NCBI GenBank assembly: GCA_015055655.1
Contig: SVHW01000007.1
Location: 23,362-87,361, forward strand
Length of the DNA stretch: 64,000 nt
Direction: 5' to 3'
From: Clostridiales bacterium
GTDB lineage: Bacteria > Bacillota > Clostridia > Christensenellales > Borkfalkiaceae
Positions 43,501-51,942 of the stretch are shown one piece after another. The notes beneath the pieces are model-generated. The model was not told where the DNA came from, made no database searches, and worked only from the letters and a program-made list of their open reading frames with translations. The translations under genes were made by a program, and so were the position numbers. The stretch's first letter is position 1. Each line of letters starts with the position of its first letter.

Positions 43501-46500
43501 GAATTTTTGACGGATGACGATTTCTTCCGATTTCGTCGTCGTTCTACCGCTGCCGTCGCGTGCCGTTACCGTAATAATATACGTTTCGCCAAGCGTACCC
43601 GTTTTACCACTCTTAACAGCAGAGGTTACGTTTGCGCCGTTTAACGTTACCGTGTAATCCCACGTTACGTTCATGCTGTTATCGCATACGTGTACGTTCT
43701 TATTGATAGCGTTTACGATAGGTTCGCCTGCGTACGAAGTGATGTTGCCATACGCGCCGCCGTACTTGACGGAACCGTCAATCAACTTACTTTCCGCAAT
43801 CGCTGCGCCCGCACCCATATCTACCATAGGCGCTTGAGAATCGCCAGATTCTTCGTGGAAGATACCTACGATGTTATCAATGTACAATTCTGCGCCTGCA
43901 GGGCCACGGAACTGGAACCAGATGTGGTCGGCCGAACGGTATCCGTTTTTCGTCGATTCGAGAATCTTACCACCGTAATAGTCTTTCGAGAAGTCTTCAA
44001 TGCTATAACGGATGATGTTTTCGCCTTTCTTTACGTTGGTAGGAGAGTTATAATTATACTCGTTATTCAACAAGTAAACACCTGCCGAAGTACCGCCCAT
44101 ATCTTCCGAAGACCAGAGATAGAACGCGATTTCGTCAAATCCGCTTAAATCGAAGTAGTTGGGGATAGCGATAACCTTAATGAAACCGCCGTCCGTCGTG
44201 CCACGCGTCACTACTTTCAACGAAGAGCCCGTGTCGCCGTAACGGAATTCCGTGCTCAATTCGCCCAACGTTTCTTCGCCTTTATAATATTGCCATGCGT
44301 TTGCAACGTCTTCGGAATCGAAGTTACAAATTTCAACCATACGCGCACAGTTAATCGTGAACGATACCGAACCGCTGTTTCCTTTCGTATCCTTCGCAGT
44401 GTACGTTACAATATAATTACCAAACGCCGTCGGCGTGAACTTGCCGTTCGATACCGCTACCGCGCTGCCGTTATACGTTACGCTGATGCTTACACCGTCC
44501 TTTTCGCCGCCTTGTACGCCGCTGTAATCGAACGCCGTCCAATCAGGCAACGATGCAGGTTGGTTGATGTATACGAGCATACCGTTTGCCGATGCAGGAA
44601 GGTTGAACGTAGGGCCTTGCGTGTCGATTACGTTTACCGTTGTCGTCGCAATTTCGTATACGCCGTTACCTGCTTCGAGATAGTATTTAACGTAGTGCGT
44701 TTCCATCGTGTCAACGTAGAATCTCGTGCCACGACCACCCACGTCTACTTTTTCGCTGTTCGTCGTTACCCAAGGGAACGTCCTATACCAAGCACCGTCG
44801 TATTCTACGTATACGGTAGGAATATCCCCTCTTTGACCTACTTCTACCGACATCGTAGGTACGTAATTCAATTTTTCGCCAACCTTCGATTCGTCGAAGT
44901 CGCCCGTGATATCACCGCCTACTTCGCCGTCGTCAGGTTTTTCGTTGCCAGCGGCGTATTTAATGCCTTCACTCCAATCACTGTCGAGATACGTGCTGCC
45001 GTTGCCAACCGCTTTTACCGTAACCGTTTCGCCGTCTTTCAACGCGCGGCCCGCATACAGGTTGGTCGTCGTTGCGTTAATAACTTCTTCTTCGCCGCCC
45101 GTAATCGAATATACGTACGACGTTGCGCCCGTTACCTTATACCAGCTTACGCTGCCGCTGTCGCTTACCGACACCGCAGGCGTTTCCAGTTTCGTCGCCG
45201 TGAACGATACCACATTAGACCAATCACCGTCCGTGTAAAGCACGCTTTCGCTAACCGCTTTCACTTTCAACGATTGTCCGTTCGTCAACGTAATCGTTCT
45301 ATTCGTCGTCGTCTTTTCAACGCCGCCGATTGTATATACATAGTAGTCTGCGTTTGCTACCGCTTCCCACGTCGCTACGTTGCCGTCAAGCGTTACTACT
45401 ACTTTACCGAGTTTCGTCGCCGTAAACGACACTTCGTTGGAAGGTGCACTATTGATATAAATCGTGCCGTCGCCTACCGCTTTTACCGTAACCGTTTCAC
45501 CGCTGTTAAGCGTGTACGTCGTTGCATTTTGTTGCGCTTGTTCTACGCCGTTTACCGTTACGATATAGCCCGACGCGTTAGCAACTGCGCCCCAGCTTGC
45601 TACGTTGCCCGAAATCGTTACTACGGGCGCAGCAAGTTGCGTTTCCATAAACGATACCGAGTTGGACGCAGCACTGTCAAGATATATATTGCCGTCGCCT
45701 ACCGCTTTTACCGTAACCGTTTCACCGCTGTTAAGCGTGTACGTCGTTGCCGTTTGCTTGGGTTGCGCTACGCCGTTTACCGTTACGATATAGCCCGTTG
45801 CATTAGCAACTGCGTTCCACTTCGCCGTGTTGCCAACAAGCGTAATTGCAGGTGCCGTCAACGTTATTTGCGTAAACGATACTTCGTTGGAAAGCGAACT
45901 GTCATTATACAACGTGACGTCGCCGACCGCTTTTACCGTGAGTTTTTCGTTGGCTTCTAACGCATACGTCAAGCCCGTTTGCGTCGTCTTCAACGCGCCG
46001 TCGATATAAATTGCGTATTCGCTTGCGTTTGCTACCGCTTCCCAGCTTGCTACGTTGCCGGAAAGGCTTACCACCGGCGTGGATAACGTCTTCTTCATAA
46101 ACGTTACCGCATTAGACCAAGCACTTTCTTTATAAAGGCCTGCTTCGCCTGCCGCTTTTACCGTAACCGTTTGGCCGTGCGTGAGCGTTACGGAAAGGTC
46201 AGTCGTGAACGATTCTTCTTCGCCAATCTTAACCGTGTAACCCGTCGCGTTTGCCACTTGCGCCCAGCTTGCTACGTTGCCGGAAAGCGTTACTACGGGC
46301 GCGCTAAGCGTTGCCGCCGTAAACGTTACTACGCTGGAGGATGCACTGTCTTTATATAACGTACCGTTGCCAACCGCTTTGACGGAAATTGTATCACCGT
46401 CTTTCAACGTATACGTCTTTTCACTTTGTTGCGCTTGCTCTACGCCGTTCAACGTTACGATATAACCCGTCGCGTTGGCAACTTCCGTCCAGCTTGCTTT

Positions 46501-49500
46501 GTTATAGTCAAGCGTTACTACGGGCGCGCTGAGCGCTGCTGCCGTAAACGTTTTTTCTACCGACCACAAACTGTCTTTATAGTTCACGTCGGAAGAAACA
46601 GCCATAACTTGAATCTTGTCGCCGTCAACAAGCGTGTACGTCGTTTCCGTTTGCGTAACGATTACACCGTTTACTTTAATCTTATATTCGCTTGCGTTGG
46701 CAACCGCCGTCCAGCTTGCTACGTTGTAATCAAGCGTTACTACGGGCGTGGCAAGTTGGTCCGCTATGAACACTACTTCGTCCGATTCGTTACTGTCTTT
46801 ATACAACGTGCCGTCGCCAATCGCCTTCACCGTCACCACGTCGCCGTCGTTCAACGCATACGTCGTTTCTTCTTGTTGCGGTTGCGCTACGCCGTTTACC
46901 GTTACTACGTAACCCGTCGCGTTTGCTACCGCTTCCCACGTTGCTACGTTGCCTTCTACCGACACAACGGGCGCGGTGAGTTTCGCCATATGGAAGGTTA
47001 CTTTGGTGGAAATTGCACTATCTACGTACGTTTCTCCATCGCCGATTGCCTTCACCGTCAACGTTTCACCGTCTTTCAACGTGTACGTCGTTTCTTCTTG
47101 TTGTCCTTGTTCTTCATTGCCTACAAATACTACGTAGCCGATTGCGTTGTCTACCGCTTCCCAGCTTGCTATATTCTTATCAAGCGTTACTACGGGCGCG
47201 CTGAGCGCTACTGCCGTAAACGTTACTACGTTAGACCAAGCGCTTTCCGTCTTGTAAAGTACGTTGTTAGAAATCGCTTGCACTTGAATATTGTCGCCGT
47301 TTTTCAAGACGTAAGGCATTGCAGCATCGAGCACTTCGATACCGTTCACTTTTACTTTATAACCGGTTGCGTTTTCGTCTAACGTCCAGCTTGCTTCGTT
47401 GTAATCAAGCGTTACTACGGGCGTTGCAAGTTCTTCTGCGTTAAACGTTACCGCATTAGACCAATCACTGTCGCTATAACGTTTCGCGATATTGCCGAGC
47501 GCTTTAACCACTACCGTTTCGCCGTCTTTCAACTCTACGGAAGTACCCATAGCGTCGTATTCTACTTCACCAATCTTATATACGTAGCCGTCTGCATTGT
47601 CGTCTTTCGTCCAGCTTGCTACGTTGCCGGAAAGGGTTACTTCGGGTGCGGGAAGTTGCGTTATACCGGGCAATTTTTCGCCGTATTCTTCGCCGCAACG
47701 TTCGCAGATAGGCCCGTTTTCCGTCGTAGCCGTGCCGCCAATATGGCCTAAAGCTTCGCCGAACGTAAACGTATCCGTACCCTTTTCACCGCATTCGCAA
47801 GATTTAAAATACGTTGCAGGGTTGATACAATCCGCGTCGCTCGCTTTATACGTATCGTTTACCACTTCTTGGTTGAATACGCATTCGTGTTCTTCTTCGC
47901 TGGGCAATTTTTCGCCGTATTTTTGACCGCAAACGTCGCAGATAGGACCGCTTTCCGTCGTTGCTTCGCCACCTTTGTGCGCCGCTAAGCTGCCGTATTC
48001 AAACGTTTCCGTACCCTTTTCGCCGCATACCGAGCAGGCATAATAATATGTCGCACGCACGAGGCAGGTAGCGTCGCTCGCTTTATACTCGTCGTTGATT
48101 ATTTCTTGGTCGAATACGCAGGTATGTACGCCAAGTTTTTCGCCGTATTCTTCACCGCAACGGTCGCAGAAAGGTCCGTACTCTTCCGTAGCTTCGCCGC
48201 CCGTATGACCAAGCGCCTCGCCAAACGTGAACGTGTCCGTACCTATTTCACCGCACGCACAGGATTTATAATACGTTGCAGGATTGATACAATCTGCTTT
48301 CTTATATCTATACGCGTCGTTAACAACTTCTTTATCGAATACGCACACGTGTGCCTCTTCGGGTAATTTTTCACCGTATTCTTCACCGCAAACGTCGCAG
48401 ATGGGGCCGCTTTCCGTCGTTGCTTCCCCGCCTTTGTGTGCGCCAAATCCGCCTTCTTCATACGAGAAGGTTACTTCGCCGGCTGCGCCGCATTCTGCAC
48501 AAGATTTATAATACGTAGCGTAATTTTGACAATCCGCTTCCTTTTCCAAATATTTGTCGTTTACCACTTCTTGGTCGAATACGCAGGTGTGCGCGCCAAG
48601 CGCTTCGCCATATTCTTCGTGACAACGTTCGCAGATAGGGCCGCTTTCCGTCGTAGCCGTGCCGCCAATATGGCCAAGTGCTTGGCCGTATACAAACGTG
48701 TCTTCGCTCTTTTCACCGCATACGCAAGATTTAAAATACGTTGCCGCATTTTCGCAATCCGCGTCGCTCGCTTTATACGTATCGTTTACCACTTCTTGGT
48801 TGAATACGCATTCGTGTTCTTCTTCGCTGGGCAATTTTTCGCCGTATTCTTCACCGCAAACGTCGCAGATAGGGCCGCTTTCCGTCGTTGCTTCGCCGCC
48901 TTTGTGCGCGCCGAAACCACCGAACGTAAACGTCTCCGTGCCCTTTTCGCCACAGGTACAAGATTTAAAATATGTCGCACGCGCGAGGCAGGTAGCGTCG
49001 CTCGCTTTATACGTATCGTTTACCACTTCTTGGTCGAATACGCAGGTATGTTCGTCAAGAGGTTCGCCGTATTCTTCGTGGCAACGTTCGCAGATAGGCC
49101 CGCTTTCCGTCGTAGCCGTGCCGCCCGTATGGCCGAGCGCTTCGCCAAACGTGAACGTGTCCGTCCCCTTTTCGCCGCATTGCGCGCAGGATTTATAATA
49201 CGTTGCCGCGTTTTCGCAATCCGCGTCGCTCGCTTTATACGTATCGTTTACCACTTCTTGGTCGAATACGCAAGTGTGCGTGCCGAGTTTTTCGCCGTAT
49301 TCTTCGCCGCAAACGTCGCAGATAGGGCCGCTTTCCGTCGTTGCCTCACCACCCGTATGACCGAGCGCTTCGCCAAACTCGAACGTGTCCGTACCCTTTT
49401 CGCCACAGGTACAAGATTTAAAATACGTTGCCGCATTTTCGCAATCCGCCGCCGTAGCTTTATACGCGTCGCTTACTACTTCTTGGTCGAACGCGTGTTC

Positions 49501-50058
49501 GTGACCGCCAAGAGGTTCGCCGTATTCTTCACCGCAAAGGTCGCAGAAAGGCCCGTTCTCTTCCGTAGCCTCGCCGCCCGTGTGCGCGCCGTCTGCCGAG
49601 CCAAACTCGAACCAGTCTTCCGTCGTTGCTTCGCCGCAAACACAGGAATAATAATACGTTGCAGGGTCTATACAAGTAGCCTCGCTCGCTTTATAGTCGT
49701 CGTTGACAACTTCTTGGTCGAATACGCAGATATGTACGCCAAGAGATACGCCGTATTCTTCATCGCAGCGTTCGCAGATAGGCCCGCTTTCCGTCGTAGC
49801 CGTGCCGCCCGTATGGCCAAGCGCGTCCCCGAAGGTGAACTTATCCGTTCCCTTTTCGCCGCAAGTACAAGAATAATAATACGTCGCAGGATTGGTACAA
49901 TCTGCCTCCGTGGCTTTATACGTAGCGTTTACGACTTTTTGCGTAAACGAACATTGATGGCTTTCGCCATCGTCGCCACAAGCACCCAATCCAAACGCCG
50001 TCGTAGCGCTCATAAAAAGCGTTGCTAATGTGAGTAAAATTTTTCTGGTCTTTTTCAT
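40573..50058 (-). CDS. giant multidomain repeat lipoprotein, 3161 residues
   Basis: A lipoprotein signal (MKKTRKILLTLATLFMS, lipobox LGAC with Cys27) implies anchoring on the outer face of the membrane. Residues 34-799: ten Cys-rich repeats of about 75 residues. 800-1700: twelve tandem Fn3-like repeats with patterns such as PVVTLSGNVASW and VKAVGDG. About 1715-1905: Ig/HYR-like modules (VIDTQGPTF). About 1905-2355 and 2440-2745: carbohydrate-binding-like beta modules (CNFDSEDVANAWQYY, NGCEVAASYW). Further Fn3-like units lie at about 2358 and 2757. Two related C-terminal modules (WVESNATMSLS, WVESNGTASLS) are joined by a Ser/Gly/Thr/Pro linker near 3000. No LPXTG, SLH or enzyme domain is seen. 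A role in glycan binding or adhesion is inference. Confidence 0.92.
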   Translation of the reverse strand: MKKTRKILLTLATLFMSATTAFGLGACGDDGESHQCSFTQKVVNATYKATEADCTNPATYYYSCTCGEKGTDKFTFGDALGHTGGTATTESGPICERCDEEYGVSLGVHICVFDQEVVNDDYKASEATCIDPATYYYSCVCGEATTEDWFEFGSADGAHTGGEATEENGPFCDLCGEEYGEPLGGHEHAFDQEVVSDAYKATAADCENAATYFKSCTCGEKGTDTFEFGEALGHTGGEATTESGPICDVCGEEYGEKLGTHTCVFDQEVVNDTYKASDADCENAATYYKSCAQCGEKGTDTFTFGEALGHTGGTATTESGPICERCHEEYGEPLDEHTCVFDQEVVNDTYKASDATCLARATYFKSCTCGEKGTETFTFGGFGAHKGGEATTESGPICDVCGEEYGEKLPSEEEHECVFNQEVVNDTYKASDADCENAATYFKSCVCGEKSEDTFVYGQALGHIGGTATTESGPICERCHEEYGEALGAHTCVFDQEVVNDKYLEKEADCQNYATYYKSCAECGAAGEVTFSYEEGGFGAHKGGEATTESGPICDVCGEEYGEKLPEEAHVCVFDKEVVNDAYRYKKADCINPATYYKSCACGEIGTDTFTFGEALGHTGGEATEEYGPFCDRCGEEYGEKLGVHTCVFDQEIINDEYKASDATCLVRATYYYACSVCGEKGTETFEYGSLAAHKGGEATTESGPICDVCGQKYGEKLPSEEEHECVFNQEVVNDTYKASDADCINPATYFKSCECGEKGTDTFTFGEALGHIGGTATTENGPICERCGEEYGEKLPGITQLPAPEVTLSGNVASWTKDDNADGYVYKIGEVEYDAMGTSVELKDGETVVVKALGNIAKRYSDSDWSNAVTFNAEELATPVVTLDYNEASWTLDENATGYKVKVNGIEVLDAAMPYVLKNGDNIQVQAISNNVLYKTESAWSNVVTFTAVALSAPVVTLDKNIASWEAVDNAIGYVVFVGNEEQGQQEETTYTLKDGETLTVKAIGDGETYVDSAISTKVTFHMAKLTAPVVSVEGNVATWEAVANATGYVVTVNGVAQPQQEETTYALNDGDVVTVKAIGDGTLYKDSNESDEVVFIADQLATPVVTLDYNVASWTAVANASEYKIKVNGVIVTQTETTYTLVDGDKIQVMAVSSDVNYKDSLWSVEKTFTAAALSAPVVTLDYNKASWTEVANATGYIVTLNGVEQAQQSEKTYTLKDGDTISVKAVGNGTLYKDSASSSVVTFTAATLSAPVVTLSGNVASWAQVANATGYTVKIGEEESFTTDLSVTLTHGQTVTVKAAGEAGLYKESAWSNAVTFMKKTLSTPVVSLSGNVASWEAVANASEYAIYIDGALKTTQTGLTYALEANEKLTVKAVGDVTLYNDSSLSNEVSFTQITLTAPAITLVGNTAKWNAVANATGYIVTVNGVAQPKQTATTYTLNSGETVTVKAVGDGNIYLDSAASNSVSFMETQLAAPVVTISGNVASWGAVANASGYIVTVNGVEQAQQNATTYTLNSGETVTVKAVGDGTIYINSAPSNEVSFTATKLGKVVVTLDGNVATWEAVANADYYVYTIGGVEKTTTNRTITLTNGQSLKVKAVSESVLYTDGDWSNVVSFTATKLETPAVSVSDSGSVSWYKVTGATSYVYSITGGEEEVINATTTNLYAGRALKDGETVTVKAVGNGSTYLDSDWSEGIKYAAGNEKPDDGEVGGDITGDFDESKVGEKLNYVPTMSVEVGQRGDIPTVYVEYDGAWYRTFPWVTTNSEKVDVGGRGTRFYVDTMETHYVKYYLEAGNGVYEIATTTVNVIDTQGPTFNLPASANGMLVYINQPASLPDWTAFDYSGVQGGEKDGVSISVTYNGSAVAVSNGKFTPTAFGNYIVTYTAKDTKGNSGSVSFTINCARMVEICNFDSEDVANAWQYYKGEETLGELSTEFRYGDTGSSLKVVTRGTTDGGFIKVIAIPNYFDLSGFDEIAFYLWSSEDMGGTSAGVYLLNNEYNYNSPTNVKKGENIIRYSIEDFSKDYYGGKILESTKNGYRSADHIWFQFRGPAGAELYIDNIVGIFHEESGDSQAPMVDMGAGAAIAESKLIDGSVKYGGAYGNITSYAGEPIVNAINKNVHVCDNSMNVTWDYTVTLNGANVTSAVKSGKTGTLGETYIITVTARDGSGRTTTKSEEIVIRQKFPTYDMTGMDSITMNYCNTTDTISAKNAATKIAVNSSVDKNGKVRVTTSSLNEEIYVKMTLPNLTDSTKRDNLTVDAVNLMQYINIKMLSHDAGPELSLGDGTALCRLKSGWNNVTIDKATLIAAINNGAYNTTTGMLTLKVHCPLGLPFKFDFAEVKAVYAQGDMPFEKELPLLNTPLVNIDETTGVATWEAIENAVNYTVFINGTEVATITELTYTIAQEGDVIQVRANGDGVNYDSGKNNALSIAKAYYNGKVMLNNAEDLIYFDTAATESHDTTHVLEGKYSAKLTTTANWTALYVYLRIDDIALTKNQWRKYEYVEFNVYTDTPGQDLYILNTYFATISETGWNTVQLSTKMILEQIDAEPAVYNNGFLHCQLAKAGYTVYMDKIMAVVGNGSAYVEPEQGGSSEPAVKGVLVNGCEVAASYWSNVNGVAGSISSSHVTQGNYSMKLTASAGDFIIIYIRGTGDAEMTFSDIAAEGYDFLHFDIYNESDSDVTLYYFDGTTPITTLTAKSDNAVQIPVTEIQAQLAKDATQWVGGEFRFKVQANCTLYFDNVRACYAAANPDYTGPTNKILSIPNVTLTGNVASWDAVANASGYEYSFDEGVSYASTSATSITLSVGQSLIVRAVGNSTWASSPWSDPIVLEDGSIIETNVEGTLVNDCETIQFWVESNATMSLSTAVRSQGSNSIRLDAKQWNYMNIYFRQYGVDGNPVLSKATLAQGYVYMDVYNASTSTVEVWFSNQTTVALTLAAESWTHVRFNSATISSYFGEGYCTFFFKTNGVIYVDNVQVCSGTSSGNTTTPGNSASSGGNGNTGTTPTPTPTTTYTMLNNCDAYGSASQIKYWVESNGTASLSSDIKKQGGYSIKLDGANWNYVNVYMRNSADDSLIPLSTLASYDSISMDIYNAGTRDVELKYKDQTTTAATLTAGQWTTVTFNSTQIATWFGEGHCTFYPVEGAGVWTLHFDNIQGVKTA
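44953..47661 (-). repeat. twelve tandem Fn3-like coding repeats
   Basis: About 220-bp units inside the giant gene, each encoding a beta-sandwich-like unit that starts with a PxVxL strand and ASW, then NATGYxVxVNG, TYTLxDG, VTVKAVGDG and a Ser/Asp-rich turn. Units differ enough to be aligned individually, but share long stretches of near-identical bases. Confidence 0.85.
47662..49959 (-). repeat. ten tandem Cys-rich coding repeats
   Basis: About 225-bp units. Consensus: HTCVFDQEVVND.Y, then a Cys, ATYYKSC.CGEKGT, HTGG and a closing CxxCGEEYGE. Most units carry six cysteines, arranged as three pairs or singles that could bind metal or form disulfides; the third unit lacks the first. Units 5-6 and 9-10 share the same junction (PSEEEHECVFNQEVVND), which points to block duplication. 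Confidence 0.9.
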
Positions 50059-50128
50059 ACTTTACACCCTTTTCAATATAGGTCTTTCGGGCATTACTCC
50101 ATAATACTACAGAGTAACACTCTATTAT

Positions 50129-50157
50129 ATTATAATAGCAGTTGTCCAGTTTGTCAA
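50129..50157 (-). promoter_or_regulatory. consensus promoter of the giant lipoprotein gene
   Basis: Minus strand: TTGACA, 17-bp spacer, TATAAT, both perfect. A 5' leader of about 60 nt follows, containing AGAGTGTTACTCT-type pairing; no known riboswitch is recognised in it. Confidence 0.9.
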
Positions 50158-50229
50158 GGGGGAATTTGAAAAAAGGCTAATTTTTAACAAAATTATATAT
50201 TTTTTACATTTTTTTTCACGATAATAAAC

Positions 50230-50262
50230 AAAAAACGCCTTTTTTTACGGTGAAAAAGGCGC
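50230..50262 (-). terminator. second terminator ahead of the giant gene
   Basis: CGCCTTTTT / AAAAAGGCG hairpin followed by TTTTTTG on the minus strand. With the hairpin at 50300-50347 it makes a double stop between the aminotransferase and the giant gene. The rest of the interval 50059-50385 holds only these terminators and the promoter. Confidence 0.75.
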
Positions 50263-50299
50263 AAAAACACAGTAAATTACTTAACAAAAGTCGTGTTTT

Positions 50300-50347
50300 C
50301 GGCAAGAAAAAGAAACAACGGTTTGCCCTTTCACAAACCGTTGTTTT
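50300..50347 (-). terminator. aminotransferase terminator
   Basis: 13-bp perfect stem AAACAACGGTTTG / CAAACCGTTGTTT, with a T-rich run on the minus strand. Confidence 0.88.
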
Positions 50348-50385
50348 GATATAATTTTTACCGTTTTTTTATGCTTTTTTCAGCC

Positions 50386-51585
50386 TTACGACAACGCTTC
50401 TACAAAACGTTTAATACGGCGCAATCCCTCTTCCATATCCGCCTCGGAAAGCGCGTAGGAAAGGCGTACGCAATCGTCTGCGCCAAACGAAACGCCGGGC
50501 ACCGTCGCCACCTTTTCCGCCTCCAAAAGCGCATCTGCAAACGCAATGGAATTATCGATGACTTTGCCTTGATAGTTTTTGCCGTATAAACCGCCGACCA
50601 CGAGCATTACGTAGAACGCGCCGTCGGGCTCTACCGCCGTTACGCCGTCGATATCCGCAATCAGTTTTAAGAGCTTTTCCCGTCTTGCGTCGAACACGTT
50701 TACCATCGCTTGAATTTCTTCTTCGGAGGAAGCGAGCGCCTCTATCGTCGCGTATTGAGAAATGGAGCAAGCGTTGGACGTTGCGTGGCTTTGGAAGGAA
50801 TCTATCGCTTTAGCGATATCCTTGGGCGCAGCGAGGTATCCCACACGCCAACCCGTCATCGCGTACGTCTTGGAAACGCCGTTGATAACAATGGTCAAGT
50901 CCTTCATTTTTTCGCTGCATTTTGCAATGGAGAAAGGCTTTACGCCGTTGTAGCAAAGCTTTTCGTAGATTTCGTCGGAAAGGACGAAAATTTCCGCCTC
51001 TTCGCACACCTTCGCAATCGCGCGCACCTCTTCTTCACCGTACACCGAGCCCGTGGGATTGGACGGGGAATTGAAGATAAGCATCTTTGTTTTGGGCGTA
51101 ATCGCCGCTTTCAATTCCTCTGCGGAGAACTTGAATTTGTTTTCCTTTTTGCAGGGCAAATATACGGGCGTAGCGCCGCAAACCTTTACCACTTCGGGAT
51201 AGGTAAGCCAATAGGGCGCAGGAATAATTACTTCGTCCCCCTCTTCCAAAATTGCGTAGCAAGCGTTGAAAATGGAGTGTTTCGCGCCATTGGAAACGAT
51301 GATTTGCGAAGGCTCGTAGGAAAGCCCGTTATCCTTTTCAAATTTCTCGCAAATCGCCTTACGCAAGGGAAGTAACCCCGACGACGGCGTGTATTTGGTG
51401 TGTCCTTTATCAAGAGCCACTTTCGCCGCGTTGATGATATGTTCGGGCGTGTTAAAATCGGGTTCGCCTACGCCGAACGAAACCACGCTTTCCCCAGCCG
51501 CTTTCATCGCTTTCGCCTTTGCCGAAATGGCAAGCGTCAAGGACGGCGAAAGAGTTGTCATACGGTTTGCAATTCTGTTTTTCAT
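50386..51585 (-). CDS. class I PLP aminotransferase (aspartate aminotransferase type)
   Basis: 399 residues from the ATG behind TGGAG (MKNRIANRMTTLSPS); the frame extends 11 codons upstream without support. VVSFGVGEPDFNTPEHI, YTPSSGLLPLRKAI, FNSPSNPTGSVY, and the PLP Lys in NGVSKTYAMTGWRVGYLA are subgroup I-gamma features. Aspartate and 2-oxoglutarate are likely substrates, but related enzymes use aromatic or other amino acids. Single-gene unit with terminator. Confidence 0.93.
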   Translation of the reverse strand: MKNRIANRMTTLSPSLTLAISAKAKAMKAAGESVVSFGVGEPDFNTPEHIINAAKVALDKGHTKYTPSSGLLPLRKAICEKFEKDNGLSYEPSQIIVSNGAKHSIFNACYAILEEGDEVIIPAPYWLTYPEVVKVCGATPVYLPCKKENKFKFSAEELKAAITPKTKMLIFNSPSNPTGSVYGEEEVRAIAKVCEEAEIFVLSDEIYEKLCYNGVKPFSIAKCSEKMKDLTIVINGVSKTYAMTGWRVGYLAAPKDIAKAIDSFQSHATSNACSISQYATIEALASSEEEIQAMVNVFDARREKLLKLIADIDGVTAVEPDGAFYVMLVVGGLYGKNYQGKVIDNSIAFADALLEAEKVATVPGVSFGADDCVRLSYALSEADMEEGLRRIKRFVEALS

Positions 51586-51737
51586 AAGTGTTTTTCTCCA
51601 CGTTTTTCTTATTTCCATACTATTCTACTCTCTTTTTCAAAATAAAGCAACTCGAATACTATCCTTTTTTGAAAATTCTTTGAAAATAATCGAAAATTTT
51701 TGAGGAACAGGCATTTACTATTCGTTTTGTCGATTGA

Positions 51738-51890
51738 TTTAATCGAAGAAAAACTTTCAAAAAGCGTAAAAAAGAAGCGGTGGATTATTGGGAGCGAAAC
51801 GTCAACGAACCAAAGGCGAGTTACGTCATTTCGCTGGTGAAAACGTTTGGGGTTTCCTTTGACGAATTCTTTGCAGAAATTAACAATTAA
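51738..51890 (+). pseudogene. remnant of an XRE-family regulator (C-terminal half of the HTH domain)
   Basis: An open stretch of 50 codons without a start, bounded upstream by a TGA, encodes KKEAVDYWERNVNEPKASY then VISLVKTFGVSFDEFF. This is the second half of an XRE HTH domain (the YWERG...EPKAS element and following helices). The N-terminal half is gone. It is the only coding trace in the 51586-51942 interval; the rest is AT-rich. Confidence 0.65.
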
Positions 51891-51923
51891 AAAACGGCTT
51901 GGACAAGTTATCCAAGCCGTTTT
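51891..51923 (-). terminator. grpE terminator (bidirectional)
   Basis: 13-bp stem AAAACGGCTTGGA / TCCAAGCCGTTTT, with T-runs both ways, 20 bp after the grpE stop. Confidence 0.9.
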
Positions 51924-51942
51924 ATTATATTCCATTTTCATC

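Noticed and set aside
44290..45960. A 556-codon plus-strand frame opposite the Fn3-like array
   Set aside because: Same reason: a by-product of codon use in the minus-strand repeats, with no family resemblance and no promoter or ribosome site.
48436..50028. A 530-codon plus-strand reading frame opposite the giant gene
   Set aside because: It mirrors the Cys-rich repeats of the minus-strand gene, has no ribosome site, and its protein is a basic Arg/Phe/Ala-rich repeat typical of an antisense shadow.
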